Shown: positions 53,895 through 64,000 of the stretch, one piece after another | Numbering within the stretch: position 1 is the first letter of the stretch | Layout of the letters: the number at the start of each line of letters is the position of its first letter | From: Rhinopomastus cyanomelas | Taxonomy: Eukaryota; Chordata; Aves; Bucerotiformes; Rhinopomastidae | NCBI GenBank assembly: GCA_013400115.1 | Contig: VXBP01004033.1 | Coordinates: 1-64,000 of the forward strand | Length of the DNA stretch: 64,000 bases | Direction: 5' to 3' | Translations under genes and position numbers: made by a program | The notes under the pieces: model-generated | Database searches by the model: none | What the model saw: only the letters and a program-made list of their open reading frames with translations | Told to the model about the DNA's origin: nothing

Positions 53895-54490
53895 ACACAA
53901 TTAAAACCAGGAGAGCAGTTATCAGGGTACCAGTGGCACAGGCAACGTCTGCTTTCACTTCAATGACAACTTAAAATGAACCTTAGTGTTGCAGGCTGAC
54001 TTTTGAGTGAATAGTGCTGTGGGAGCAACGTTGGAAACAGTGGTCGTGGACGATACCCTGCACGTCGGAGCTGCTGTGATCAGCTGACTGCTGGGTCAAG
54101 ACAGTCTTACACGTGTTTTGACGAGCAAGGGGTGAGACCCACCTCTTGTCACTGATGGCAGGAACAGCACCCAAAAGCCTGCTCTTTGCAAGTTCCCTAC
54201 TGCCCTTTCTCTTCTCTTTGCCCTTGCTGCCTGATGCTCTTCACCTCTCCAACTGAGCACAAGGAGGAGGCAAAACTAGGGGCTGCAGATACTTGAGCTC
54301 TCAGCTGTTGTTCAGCCTCCTGATGCTTTAATAGACCACTCAAGTAAAAGAGCGGATGTGGCAGACAGCTCGGGAGGTTTTTCATTGCTGGAGGCTGGTT
54401 GTCCAGGTCGTGATCCCTCCAAGACACTAAGAAAGTTCTGGAGTCTCTCCTGTGTTCTTCCCGCAGTGGACTGCTTGCCTACCAGGGAAG
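53895..54490. other. intergenic, nothing recognised
   Basis: Unique sequence between two CR1 copies; no gene or repeat identified. Confidence 0.55.
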
Positions 54491-54493
54491 CTG

Positions 54494-54632
54494 GTTGTGG
54501 AGTCTCCTTCTCTGGAGACATTCAAGACCCACCTGGATGTGACTTGCTGTAGGTGATCCTGCTGTGGCAGGAGGGTTGGACTGGATGATCTTTCAAGGTC
54601 CCTTCCAATCCCTAGTGACTCTGTGATTCTGG
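54494..54632 (+). mobile_element. CR1 LINE 3' end (B-type)
   Basis: GTTGTGGAGTCTCCTTCTCT, CAAGACCCACCTGGATGTGA, TCAAGGTCCCTTCCAATCCC, CTCTGTGATTCTG. A small internal deletion removes the usual TTCCTGTG before GACTTG. Confidence 0.9.
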
Positions 54633-54853
54633 GAAGCTGGTCTCAGAACCACCTTCCAGAGCTACACACAGGTACAGAGATGCATTCTCGTTCTTCTCAA
54701 GACACTAGCAAATATTGTGTCACCTGGATGGAAACAGTAATTCACCCAGAAAATGGTTTTCTCTCGTAGCACAGCTTCTGCGCTGCCTGCTGAAGCCTGA
54801 TGAATGTCAAGGAAATAGCCCTACCATGGATGCCAACTACTACAAACTTTTTG

Positions 54854-55465
54854 TCAAAATGATTCAAAACAAGTCCTGGTGAAAATGGGGAGTTGGCACC
54901 AGTGTGAGGACTGATCTTCTCCTGGTGGAAATGGGGAGTTGGCACCAGTGTGAGGACTGATCTTCTCCTGGAAATGGCAAGATGCATCACTGTTAGTTCT
55001 TCCACGTCTGCTGGAAACAGCAGTGGCACCATAATGAAGGGTACTTCTTCTGTGATCACTTGGTTCAAATAGAACATTTAGTAGAAGAAGGACTCTGGTG
55101 TTTTTTGACTCGACTGTTGTGAGCTCAAGGAGTTGAGCAACTTTTGCGTGGAGCTCATCTAACTTTAATGCCCTGCACAGGCTTTGTTTACCCGACAGGC
55201 TTGCAACAGCCACACTGCTTGAGCTCCTAGAAGACAAAATTTGTTTCATGCCTTGAGGGTGCAAAGTCCCAGGGCAGCAGATGGCCCTGTGATTATTATT
55301 TCCAACCTGCCTTACCTGACCATTCCTTCCCTGTATGAACAGCTGTTTCCTCCACTTCAGTGCAGCCCAGCCCGACCGGCTATTTTTCTTCTGCCCTTTT
55401 CTTTGCACATAACATAAATCTCTTCTTTCCTTTGACCTGGCCTGCAGCTCCATCCACCTGTGCAC
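54854..55465 (-). other. unexplained 203-codon open frame
   Basis: The longest open frame in the downstream half. Basic N-terminal third (MHRWMELQARSKERR, RKGQKKNSRSGW), a leucine-rich stretch (LKLDELHAKVAQLLELTTVE) and a C-terminal part produced by the 46-bp tandem repeat. No family recognised. A CpG-rich patch lies just 5' of it on the same strand. It may be chance, a decayed gene, or an orphan transcript. Confidence 0.25.
54875..54981. repeat. 46-bp tandem duplication, ~2.3 copies
   Basis: Two nearly identical units starting CCTGGTGAAAATGGGGAGTT (54,875) and CCTGGTGGAAATGGGGAGTT (54,921), with a partial third at 54,967. Confidence 0.95.
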
Positions 55466-55539
55466 GCCTTAAGCAATGTCAAACTCTTGCCAGATCCTCT
55501 TCCCTTTCTGTAGAGAAATTCTTTTGAAACTAAACTTTT

Positions 55540-55720
55540 CTGCAGCGCGTGCGGAGCGGACCTCAGGCGGTGCCGTTCCCTTGGCTTGCTGTTTCGCTGG
55601 CCCCGGCGCGGTGTCGGGCGATCGGTGTGGTCGGGTAGTGGGCCCACATTCTGCAGCTTGCAGGTTTCTAGCCATGCAAGGCACTTCAGGTGTCAACCGG
55701 AGGGTTAATTGCACCTCTAA
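55540..55720. promoter_or_regulatory. CpG-rich patch, possible promoter
   Basis: Dense CpGs (GCAGCGCGTGCGGAGCGGAC; CCCCGGCGCGGTGTCGGGCG) in otherwise CpG-poor DNA. No TATA box or known transcript visible. Confidence 0.3.
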
Positions 55721-55724
55721 CGTC

Positions 55725-57360
55725 GTAAAGGCGAACGTTCAACTCGGGAAGACACCAACATTCGGGTGTTGGCTGCACCACCCGTTTGGCCTCCTCATGT
55801 GCAAGTGCACGTGGTGGCTGCTAATTGTGTAATGACACCCCGTTGCTGCCCAAGCTCGTCTCGTTCATCCTGCAGCACCCCACAAACGAGCAGATGTTCA
55901 GTGCTCCGTTGCGTCGTCCTCGCGCTGGCTGCAGCTCACGTCCTAGCGATTACGCAGCGCTCACACGGTGCTGGATATGGAAACGCTCGTTTCCATGAGG
56001 ACACTTGTCACTCACATGTAAGGAGGTGTTTTTGAAGAGCCACTTTTAGACAAGGTGGAGGCTTTTCTTCCAGTTTGCAAGAGGGTGGCTGGGGCAGGGG
56101 AAAGTCAGAAACACGCTCTGCCGAACAACGGACTGAACCTCAGCTGCCGACGTGATGGTGCTGTGTCAAGTTTTGGGGCAACACCTCTAGTGGTTAAGAG
56201 TGTTTAGACTCTGCAAAGCAGGTTGTGCAAGCTGGATCTCCATGAAATGAAGCCTGTTCTCTTGCTTCAGGATGACACTGTTCTCCTCAGGCTTTTCAGG
56301 TTACGTTAGGAAGAAAGAAAGGGCAAGGGGACGCTACGGGTACCGGCTCTCTTCTTCCTGCTCTTCAGTGCATTTGCTGGGCACGGTTCTTTCACTCCCT
56401 TAAGTGAGACAGGGCTCCTGCGATAAAATTTGTGGGCTACCAGATGAACAGACACTCTAATTTGCAGCATTTATTGGCTTTGAGCCCTTAATTTGGCTCT
56501 TTTGAGGCAATTCTGTGGGTTTTGGTCCTATGGAGAACACCCCGTTATCAGCATCTTCCGCGGGTAGGAGAAACCGTGTCACGGCGGGAGGGAACAACAG
56601 CAGGTTGCTGTTGCTGTTGTGACTCCCCATCTTCCTTCCTTGTGCGGGTGTTCTCCCCCCAAGTCCGATACCTCGATTCAGAACCGAGCGTCTGCCTTCA
56701 TCCACTTCGAAGTGCTGACAGCAGTTTCTTTTAGGTGACTTGAGATGCAAATAAGGATGCGTTTGATACACACTAATCCCTAAAAGGACTTGATGAAGTG
56801 CCGTGAGCTTGTTTTCCTGAGAGCTGAGTCAAGCCCCACTTAAACATCAAACTGTCTTCCAGCACATGTTCCCCACCAAGCAACGAGTAAACGATGCTCT
56901 AAAAAAGCAGCACCAGACACATTTCTGATTATGTCCCTCAACTGGGTTTTTCTCTAAAGTAGAAGGAGTGTTTTACTAGATCTCATTCTCCACCATGAGC
57001 ACAAATACCTGTTCCCAGATTAGGGGCGTTGTGTGGCCATTTGGAGACCTGAAAGACAGCGGCTTCAGCAAAGGGGAAGATGTTCCTGACCAGCCTCTGT
57101 GGATCAGCCACCTTCAGCTAAAAGGTGGCCCTGGCTGTGGTCTGCTGCCTGTTCCTTTTGTGGGCAGAATTGTTTACCGGGGTGTGAGATGGTTGTGTAA
57201 CGGAGGGATTCGTGCCGGCTGCTTTGTGATACAACCGCAGTTTGGTTCTTAATGGTTCTCACACCCTTCGCAGGGCAAACTGCATAAAAAAAGGTCAATT
57301 TACCTGCAGGTTTAAGTTAAAAACCTGGAAACCTTGCAGTATCTGTGAATCTCTGGAAGA
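55725..57360. other. intergenic, nothing recognised
   Basis: Unique sequence, moderately CpG-bearing to about 56,000. No repeat or gene identified. Confidence 0.5.
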
Positions 57361-57365
57361 CACAT

Positions 57366-57592
57366 AGAATCATAGAATCACTGGGGATTGGAAGGGACCT
57401 CGAAAGATCATCCGGTCCAATCCCCCTGCCAGAGCAGGATCACCCAGACCAAGTCACACAGGAACACATCCAGTCGGGTCTTGAACATCTCCAGTGAGGG
57501 AGACTCCACAACCCCCCTGGGCAGCCTGTTCCAGTGCTCTGTCACCCTCACTGTGAAGAAGTTCCTTCTCAGGTTGATGTGGAACCTATAGT
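57366..57592 (-). mobile_element. CR1 LINE 3' end (B-type)
   Basis: Double tail CATAGAATCATAGAATCACT, then GATTGGAAGGGACCTCGAAA, GCAGGATCACCCAGACCAAG, GGGCAGCCTGTTCCAGTGCT. Close match to the 48.3-kb copy. Confidence 0.93.
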
Positions 57593-57594
57593 GA

Positions 57595-58412
57595 AGAGAG
57601 GATTAATTCCACACATGTATGTGAGGGGAGGAACCAATCTGTCTGGTTTTGATGCACGTGTGAAATTGCAGAGTCAAAACTGTTGCGTGCAGGTGGTAGA
57701 AATATTTAAGAAGTGCTGTTGGGTGAGCTGGTGTTTTCCTCCTTCTTTGTGGAGCTGCACCGACCAAAGTGAAAGGTTTGTGTTTCCTGTGGTGACCTGG
57801 ATTGATTTCCTGTGGAGCAATGAGCTCCTCTTGCACATACAAGTGCCTGCGAACCCCTACAGACAGCGTAAACGTGAAAGGCTTCTGTTTGAGACCTGTG
57901 GGCATCGGAGGACATCCTGCACGCTGGTTGAGCTCCGCGGCTGTTTTGAGGAGGGTTAACTTTTTCTGTGCTGTTGCAGTGCAGAATCACCAACAGAAGA
58001 GCCACAGTGACCAGATATTAATTACTGAAAAAAGTGCTTAATCATTTAAAAAATAATGTAAAAATAATTTAAAAAGTGATTGAGTGGGAGAAAGAGGTAA
58101 ATAGGAAAAGTTTGCGCTGCACTTACTGTTCCAGACCCAGCTGCTCAAACACAAGTGCCTGTTGGTAGGTCAACAGCCATTTTCATTGCGCTCACGCATT
58201 TGGAACAATTTGCAGTCAGAGCTAATTTTTTCTGCATAAACACAACTTTTTCCTGAGAAGGACAAAGAAAGCTGGGAGAGCTGTGCGGTGTTTCAGCACT
58301 CTGCCTGAGCTTTGTGCCGTCAGGCAGTGACAGAGAGTGGTTTTCACTTGCTAACTGAGCTACAGAAATATTACAGAAACCAGTGAGTGAGGAAAACATT
58401 GACAACTCTTCT
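57595..58412. other. intergenic, nothing recognised
   Basis: Unique sequence. A frame of 141 codons (57,534-57,959 +) begins inside the preceding CR1 and has no recognisable domain. Confidence 0.5.
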
Positions 58413-58415
58413 CCC

Positions 58416-58525
58416 ATCACAGTATCACAGTAATGATAAGGTTGGAAAAGACCTTAAAGATCATCCAGTCCAACCTGAGATCATCCAGTCCAACCTAGTT
58501 AGCAACCTGTATCAAGTAACCCCCA
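58416..58525 (-). mobile_element. CR1 3' end with internal 20-bp duplication
   Basis: CACAGTATCACAGTAATGAT, AAGGTTGGAAAAGACCTTAA, then GATCATCCAGTCCAACCT twice in tandem (58,459 and 58,479). Antisense. Confidence 0.85.
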
Positions 58526-58741
58526 CATTACACTTAGCCCAGCTCATAATTCACCCTTTTTGTAGGACCACGGACCAGAAATGGCAGAGAGTTGAACTTT
58601 TCCAGGATGTTAAAACACTGGGACCTCGAGTTCTGAGGGTCCGACACCCTGTTTAACACATGAATTCCACACAGTGGACATCTCAGATCTTGATGTTACT
58701 GTCCTCGGGCCCCTACAGACGCAGAATGGACAATTCCTTCA

Positions 58742-58905
58742 TGTTTAGGTTGAACTTCCTAGAAAGGCCTTGGAACAGGCTGCCCAGGGAGGGAGTTGAA
58801 CCACCATCCCCAGAGAGACCTGACGCCTAGGGCCGTGGTTTGGCAGTGGAGTTAATGGTTGGACTTGATGACCTTGAAGGTTTTTTCCAACCTAAAGGAG
58901 TCTGT
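58742..58905 (+). mobile_element. CR1 3' end (old subfamily)
   Basis: GGAACAGGCTGCCCAGGGAG, GTTGGACTTGATGACCTTGA, AGGTTTTTTCCAACCTAAAG. The TTGATGACCTT version marks a different subfamily from the B-type copies. Confidence 0.8.
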
Positions 58906-58909
58906 GGTG

Positions 58910-59575
58910 AAGGCTCTTCCATAACGTCTCTGAAGTGAAGCATTTCCACAGGTGACAGGGCTGCTCATGCAGTCAACTTTGGTGTCACGTCTTGGATGGT
59001 TCTAAGAGTCAGACACACACGTTCGCACTGCGTTCCAGTGACACCAATCTGGAGCTGGCTGGCACAGCATGAGCGTGTCTGTGTTCTTCATGAATTACCG
59101 AGACGTGGTTCTTCCAGTCTTGCTCGTAAATACTAATTAAAGCAGAAAATATTGTAAATATTCTTCATGAGCCTCCCCTAGGTTGTGTTTTTGGTGAACA
59201 GCTGTGACGGAGCAGGGCTGAAAACCAAGAGGGACTGGCAGTGCTCATCCTCTGGTTTAGCTGACGGAAGGAACGTGGAAGGTAGACAGCATGGCCAGTG
59301 GATTTGCTGAGCCTCTTAAAAGCCACTGCTCTCACGTGTGTTGGAACTTCTGGAGCTCAGAGAAAAGCCTGGTGTGAGGGAGCGAGGCAGATAGCACAAG
59401 TCCTTTGATACGAGTCTGGGTGCCCAGATAAGGAGAAGTTAGGTGAAGGGCTGAGCCCACTGCTCACCAAGCAATGAAGGGATTTTTGTTTACTGAGTCA
59501 CTTCTACAAGCAGAAGCTGTTGAGCCAGTCAGCAATTGTTCAACAAAGCAAAATCCAGGCGTTCCACTGTAGAAT
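58910..59575. other. intergenic, nothing recognised
   Basis: Unique sequence between CR1 copies. Confidence 0.55.
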
Positions 59576-59579
59576 CATG

Positions 59580-59885
59580 GAGATCATAGAATGTTAGGGG
59601 TTGGAAGATACCTCAAAAGACCATCTAGTCCCCCTGCCAAAGCAAGGTCACCTAGTTCAGGACACACAGGAACATGTTCAGGTGGATTTTGAAAGTCTCC
59701 AGCAGAAGGAGACTCCACCACCTCTCTGGGCAGCCTGTTCACGTGCTCTGTCACCCTTAACGTGAAGATGTATTAACTTGTGATGAGGTGGAACTTCTTG
59801 TGTTCCAGCTTTCACCCACTGGGCACCACCAAAAAGAGACTGTGCCCTTCCTCTTGAAATCCACCCCTCAGACACCTACAGAAAT
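59580..59885 (-). mobile_element. CR1 LINE 3' end, diverged
   Basis: AGATCATAGAATGTTAGGGG, ACATGTTCAGGTGGATTTTG, TCTGGGCAGCCTGTTCACGT, ACCCCTCAGACACCTACAGA. Antisense, with several small deletions. Confidence 0.88.
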
Positions 59886-60239
59886 ACCGGCAGGAGAAGG
59901 GCTCTCTTCTGGTTTTCTCTCCACATGTACTCCTTTGTAGAGGAGCAGTGCCTTGTGTTTAACGTTAAAGATGTTGCGTCTTGTTCCTCCTGCTTCTTGT
60001 AGCTGGTACACCCTTCACTCTTTTTAATTCATTCTTTTCAAGTGGGAGTTTCAAGGTTTTCCGTTCAGTTGAGATCTTATTTGTAAAGAAAGTGATTAGC
60101 ATAAAGAGGGCTTCCAGCAAGAAATTCCTGGTGTGCAGAATAACTAAAAAGTTCAGGCATTTCAGATCCTCTCTCTGTGTGTCTGTGTGTGTTGTCAGAG
60201 CTAGAGTTCCTCTTCAGAGTAAGATGAACAACCCATCTT

Positions 60240-60580
60240 TGGGATCACCTGGAGCAAAGCTGGAGATGGGTAGATTTAGAGTGGATGTGAGGAGGAAGTT
60301 CTTCACCATGAGGGTGGTGAGAGCCTGGAATGGGTTGCCCAAGGAGGTGGTAGAGGCCCCATCCCTGGAGGTGTTTAAGGCCAGGCTGGATGGGGCTCTG
60401 GCCAGCCTGATCTAGGGAGGGGTGTCCTTGCCCATGGTAGTGGAGTTGGAACTGGATGATCCTGCGGTCCCTTCTAACCCAGACTGACTGTGTGACCTGG
60501 TCTGGGTGATGCTGCTGTGGCAGGGGGATTGGACTGGATGATCTTTTGAGGTCCCTTCCAATCCCTAATGATTCTATAAG
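60240..60580 (+). mobile_element. CR1-CR1 composite with a different junction
   Basis: An A-type CR1 with an open ORF2 tail (GAKLEMGRFRVDVRRKFFTM, VVRAWNGLPKEVVEAPSLEV) up to CCCAGACTGA, then directly a B-type CR1 beginning CTGTGTGACCTGGTCTGGGT and ending CTAATGATTCTATAAG. Same A-then-B order as the three copies at 51-54 kb, but it joins at another point and lacks the linker. Confidence 0.85.
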
Positions 60581-60589
60581 AAAGTGCAC

Positions 60590-61365
60590 TGGGAAATCTC
60601 ACCTGTAACCCTTTATAAGTAGGAGGGGTGGATTAGTATCTCTTGCGCAGAGCATGCAATGAGTGAAGAGCATGTGGTTCTTCCTGCAGCTAAAGAACTG
60701 GAGTGGTTTCAAGGTGTGAAAAAGTGAATGTCTTCAATAAAATCACTTTGAAAGTCACTCACACATTTCTTACTGCCAGGCTCACGGGCAGAACTGACAC
60801 AGCGTGTGGGGTTTCTGCTCACCTGCTGAGCTAAGCTGGTGCTTGCTTCCTTCACAGGAGGAAGCCTACCCATTCAATACAGCTCTGTTTCATGGGTGGC
60901 TTTGCTGGTGGACAGCATCTAGGATAAAGAGAAACTTAAAACTGAGGCATGCACGGGAAACTCTCTTGAGATGCTGTTGAGTTGCACCTATGGCTGTTGA
61001 GTCTAAGCTAATCTGATGTCTCTTGACTTCTGTGAGATTGTGTGTTCTCCTAGGATTTTGCTGATCTGTGCTGAAAGCATCATGAGCAGAGTTAGCACGT
61101 CCTCGTACCACGGTTTTAGAGATCTGCCGTGACAAACAGTGAGTCAGCCCTAATATCAGAGGGGTCAGCTGAACCCCAGTAAATGAAGGGCTGGAGAAAC
61201 AGCAAAAGGCACCGTTGACCTTTGCATCAAAATGTTGTCTTTCAGTGGCTTAACTTGTAGTGTGACCTGAAGCCTCTGTTCTGTTACGGGGACGCTCTAT
61301 GGATCTGCTGGTCTAGCGATTTTGCACCACGAATGAAAACTTCAACATTAGAAGTGATAGAGGAT
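60590..61365. other. intergenic, nothing recognised
   Basis: Unique sequence between a CR1 composite and the reverse-transcriptase fragment. Confidence 0.55.
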
Positions 61366-61369
61366 GTAA

Positions 61370-61625
61370 GTGCTAACGAAACCAGTCTCCCACAGCATCC
61401 TCGCAGCCAGACTGGGACAGTGTGGTCTAGATGATCGGGTAGTGAGGTGGATGGTGAACTGGCTGCGGGATAGAAGTCAGAGAGTGGTGGTCAGTGGGGC
61501 AGGGTCTAGTTGGAGGCCTGTACCTAGTGGAGTGCCCCAGGGGTCGGTGCTGGGACCAGTCCTGTTCAATCTATTCATTGATACCTTGGATGAGGGATTA
61601 GGGTGCTCTGTCAGCAGGTTTGCTG
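61370..61625 (+). mobile_element. CR1 reverse-transcriptase fragment
   Basis: Open frame with the CR1 RT segment: ..VVRWMVNWLRDRSQRVVVSG.., then VPSGVPQGSVLGPVLFNLFI, the thumb-proximal RT motif PQGSVLGPxLF, then DTLDEGLGCSVSRFA. It stops before the catalytic YADD region, so it is not functional. Neither the 5' end nor a CR1 3' tail is present. Confidence 0.92.
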
Positions 61626-61669
61626 GGTTTGTATTCAACCAAGATTCACCCTGGCATCTGTAGAACGAG

Positions 61670-62455
61670 CTAATGTTTCCGGCTGGCCTGATGCCCCGGC
61701 CACCCCGTTACCCCGATGTACGTGGCACGGTGCTCTTGGTGATGGAGAAGCGCGTGTTACAAAACAGCACACACCACTTCCCGTCACGGACTATTCTTCC
61801 AGATCCAGTCCTCTCCTTGGCTGCCTCCTGTTCTTGTCTGAGCACACAAAGGCACACGGCACGTCGGGGGCTGATAAACTGTGATAACACTTGCATAATG
61901 ATTTTCACCAAACAACGTTCACCATCAAAATAGCTGTTTGTTATTGCTTTTGGGACATTTGAGTTTCTGATTCTTCCTGGATCGTTCTAATTAGTTGAGG
62001 TACTTTTTGAGGTGCTTTTTAATTTTTTGTTTGCCTTTGGGCTTGATGATAAATGGTTTGATACCCAAATGTGCTGATTGCACAGAGCCTTGTTGTTGAG
62101 CTGGATGCACATCATTCCCGTGGCTGCAGGACAAGGCAGCTTTGAATCTCTTAGGAATTACTGAACAGCATTGGGTTTTTTTTCTAATAGATATAAAAAT
62201 GTAGTTCCTGAGAAACTCAGGTCGATGTAATCCCCGTGAGCCACGTGAACTTACATGTCAACATGTCCTGGTCATGCAACACGAGTGTGTTGTGAAACCA
62301 GTGGCAGGGTAATTGGTACCGGGCAGGTTTAGTGGCACGTACACCTTGACCCGGGCAAGGGCTTTGCAGAACTACAGCTCTTACCCTGCGCCAAGGCCAG
62401 TTTCAACTGCCAAAAGATACCAGGTTACACCGTGTTTTCCTGTTGGCAGGTGTTA
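61670..62455. other. intergenic, nothing recognised
   Basis: Unique sequence with a mild CpG patch at 61,690-61,760. No gene or repeat identified. Confidence 0.5.
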
Positions 62456-62459
62456 AAGA

Positions 62460-62845
62460 TAGAGCAGGTGATAGAGATTAGAGCAGGTGATAGAAATTAG
62501 AGCAGATGATAGAGATTAGAGCAGGGGATAGAGATTAGAGCGGGTGGATATAGATTAGAGCGGGTGATGTAGATTAGAGCGGGTGTTATAGATTAGAGCG
62601 GGTGTTGTAGATTAGAGCGGGTGACGTAGATTAGAGCGGGTGATGTATATTAGGGCAGGTGATATAGATCGGAACGGGTGATATAGATCGGAGCGGGTGT
62701 TATAGATCAGAGTGGGTGATGTAGATTAGAGCGGGTGATGTAGATTAGAGCGGGAGATGTAGATTAGAGTGGGTGTTGTAGATTAGAGCTGGTGATGTAG
62801 ATTAGAGCGGATGATATAGATCAGAGCGGGTGACACAGATTAGAA
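62460..62845. repeat. 19-bp minisatellite, ~20 copies
   Basis: Head-to-tail variants of AGCGGGTGATGTAGATTAG. Left-hand copies read GATAGAGATTAGAGCAGGT, middle and right copies GATGTAGATTAGAGCGGGT, with GTTATAG/GTTGTAG and GATCGGAG variants interspersed. Confidence 0.97.
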
Positions 62846-62849
62846 CATG

Positions 62850-64000
62850 TGTGACTTGGAGTGTTAAGTGTGGGAACATTCCATTTCTTCCTGAAGGCTG
62901 TCCCTCCTTGAACGCACGGGATGATTGGCACACCGTGTCCCGGAAGTGCGTGGCTGGAGGAGCTTGTCATAACTGCTGCTTCCCACCGCAGTGTCGGCGA
63001 TCCCTGGTCCCCCATCGCTAGAGTTAAGGATTTAAGTTGTCCTTGAGTCTGTTCATGAAGAGTCAGCCGTGGCCGTCCCTTCCGTTTGCTGCGTCCTTCC
63101 CCTCTCAGACGTTCCCTTTACGAAGCCGTGATCTATAATCCTGGCAACCACGCGCAGAAGGGAATTGCAGAAGGAGTCTTGCACTACTTTCCTCTGTGCT
63201 TGTACAAAACATTGGGTTCTTTTTTGGTGTCTGTTGTTTGGGTTTTGTTAAAATATCTCTCGTGAAAGCTGAGTACCTTAGATTTGAACGGGGTTGAGGC
63301 TGGAGTCTACAGCTCTTTGTAGCTCGGTTTCTACTGCGTTTAAATACTCAAGCAGCCAGCGCGTGCGTCGACAGCCTTGTGTTTTGGTGGTTTCAACAGT
63401 TTCTGTGGGCTGCACGCTGGAGTCTCTGCCAGCTTCTAAGAGCCTTCCCCAAGGAGCGATGCTGCTCCTGCTGCCTCCTTCCTCGGTCTTGCGTTGCCAA
63501 GACACCTAACGCCAGGACAGGGAGCAAGTACCAAGTGCATTTTCAACAGCCTTGTCTTCTTCTGACAAAATGCACCAGCTTCTGGATTGCCAGTGGAGCT
63601 GCCACCTGCTCTTACTCTGTTGGCCTTTTCCATCTGAAAACCAACATATCTCTCTATAAACACAAACCCACCTACCAACCCCTTCGGCCTCGTAAGTTAC
63701 AGCACTTTTGGGATGAGGGAACCTGTCAGTAGCCCGATCAAGAGAGGACTGTGACCTCACTAAGCTAGAAGGACATGCTGAGTAGATGTGGAGTGGGAGT
63801 CCAACAGAAATGTGTCTGGAACAGACGCAGTGGATGGTGTGAGGGAAGAGGTTTGCACATCCAAAGCGGTCTCCAAGCCTGTAGCAGCCCATTGTGATAA
63901 TCCTGAGTAGCATCTGCTACGGGGAGCAAACACATACAGAGGAGATCGGTGCCTTTATCACCTCGTGCTTTGGTGCTGACTCGTCGCTCTGCTTCTGAGA
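62850..64000. other. intergenic, nothing recognised
   Basis: Unique sequence to the window end. Overlapping frames up to 135 codons on both strands at 63.3-63.9 kb show no domain and look like chance openings in G/C-rich DNA. Confidence 0.5.

Noticed and set aside
54312..54552. Overlapping frames on both strands near 54.4 kb
   Set aside because: Short, overlapping a CR1 end, no recognisable domain.
59981..60415. 144-codon open frame as a gene
   Set aside because: Its second half is CR1 ORF2 tail; the first half is an accidental extension.
61370..61663. Host gene encoding a reverse transcriptase
   Set aside because: It is a short CR1 fragment without catalytic YADD motif or ends.
62460..62845. 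CRISPR-like array
   Set aside because: Units are contiguous 19-bp repeats without unique spacers, in a vertebrate context; this is a minisatellite.
63278..63913. Cluster of frames on both strands at the window end
   Set aside because: Mutually overlapping antisense frames in G/C-rich DNA, typical of chance openings.

Overview
The window looks like a bird chromosome segment. It is saturated with CR1 LINE fragments, many ending in the ATTCTRTG-type tail. The gene introns are short (87 bp to a few kb). The one protein-coding gene I recognise is the 3' part of VPS13C on the + strand. The CR1 load is heavy for a bird and one SINE pairs a tRNA-like head with a CR1-type tail. Both suggest a neoavian lineage such as woodpeckers or songbirds, but that is inference and not proven here.

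Region 1 (about 430-40,615): VPS13C. I could chain 47 coding exons, including one candidate 7-nt microexon, with matching phases from one exon to the next. They total 6,846 nt, or 2,281 residues plus stop, roughly the C-terminal 60% of a protein that is about 3,750 residues in human. In order the exons encode the second half of the extended-chorein/RBG lipid-transfer groove, the VPS13 adaptor-binding (VAB, SHR-BD) region, a WWE-like segment, the ATG2_C/DH-like helical region with amphipathic glycine-rich helices, and a C-terminal PH-like domain. The stop is at 39,957-39,959 and an AATAAA lies at 40,592. After the exon ending at 32,362 a second, much shorter 3' terminal exon (33,685) would end the protein four residues later and remove the PH-like domain.

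Region 2 (intronic insertions): truncated CR1 copies sit in many introns. One old antisense CR1 (about 16,818-17,285) carries a nested younger CR1 tail and a strong cryptic splice acceptor that would lengthen the next VPS13C exon in frame. A decayed avian endogenous-retrovirus fragment lies in the large intron near 37,570-37,850. A 16-bp minisatellite sits at 1,726-1,810.

Region 3 (about 40,620-64,000): no protein gene recognised. It consists of CR1 fragments, one tRNA-headed SINE, short duplications, a 19-bp minisatellite (62,460-62,845), a few CpG-rich patches and otherwise unique sequence. By human synteny (VPS13C 3' end facing RORA) this would be intergenic; that is inference. The most unusual structure here is a set of head-to-tail CR1 composites in which two different CR1 3' ends follow each other. 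Three of them share essentially the same junction.
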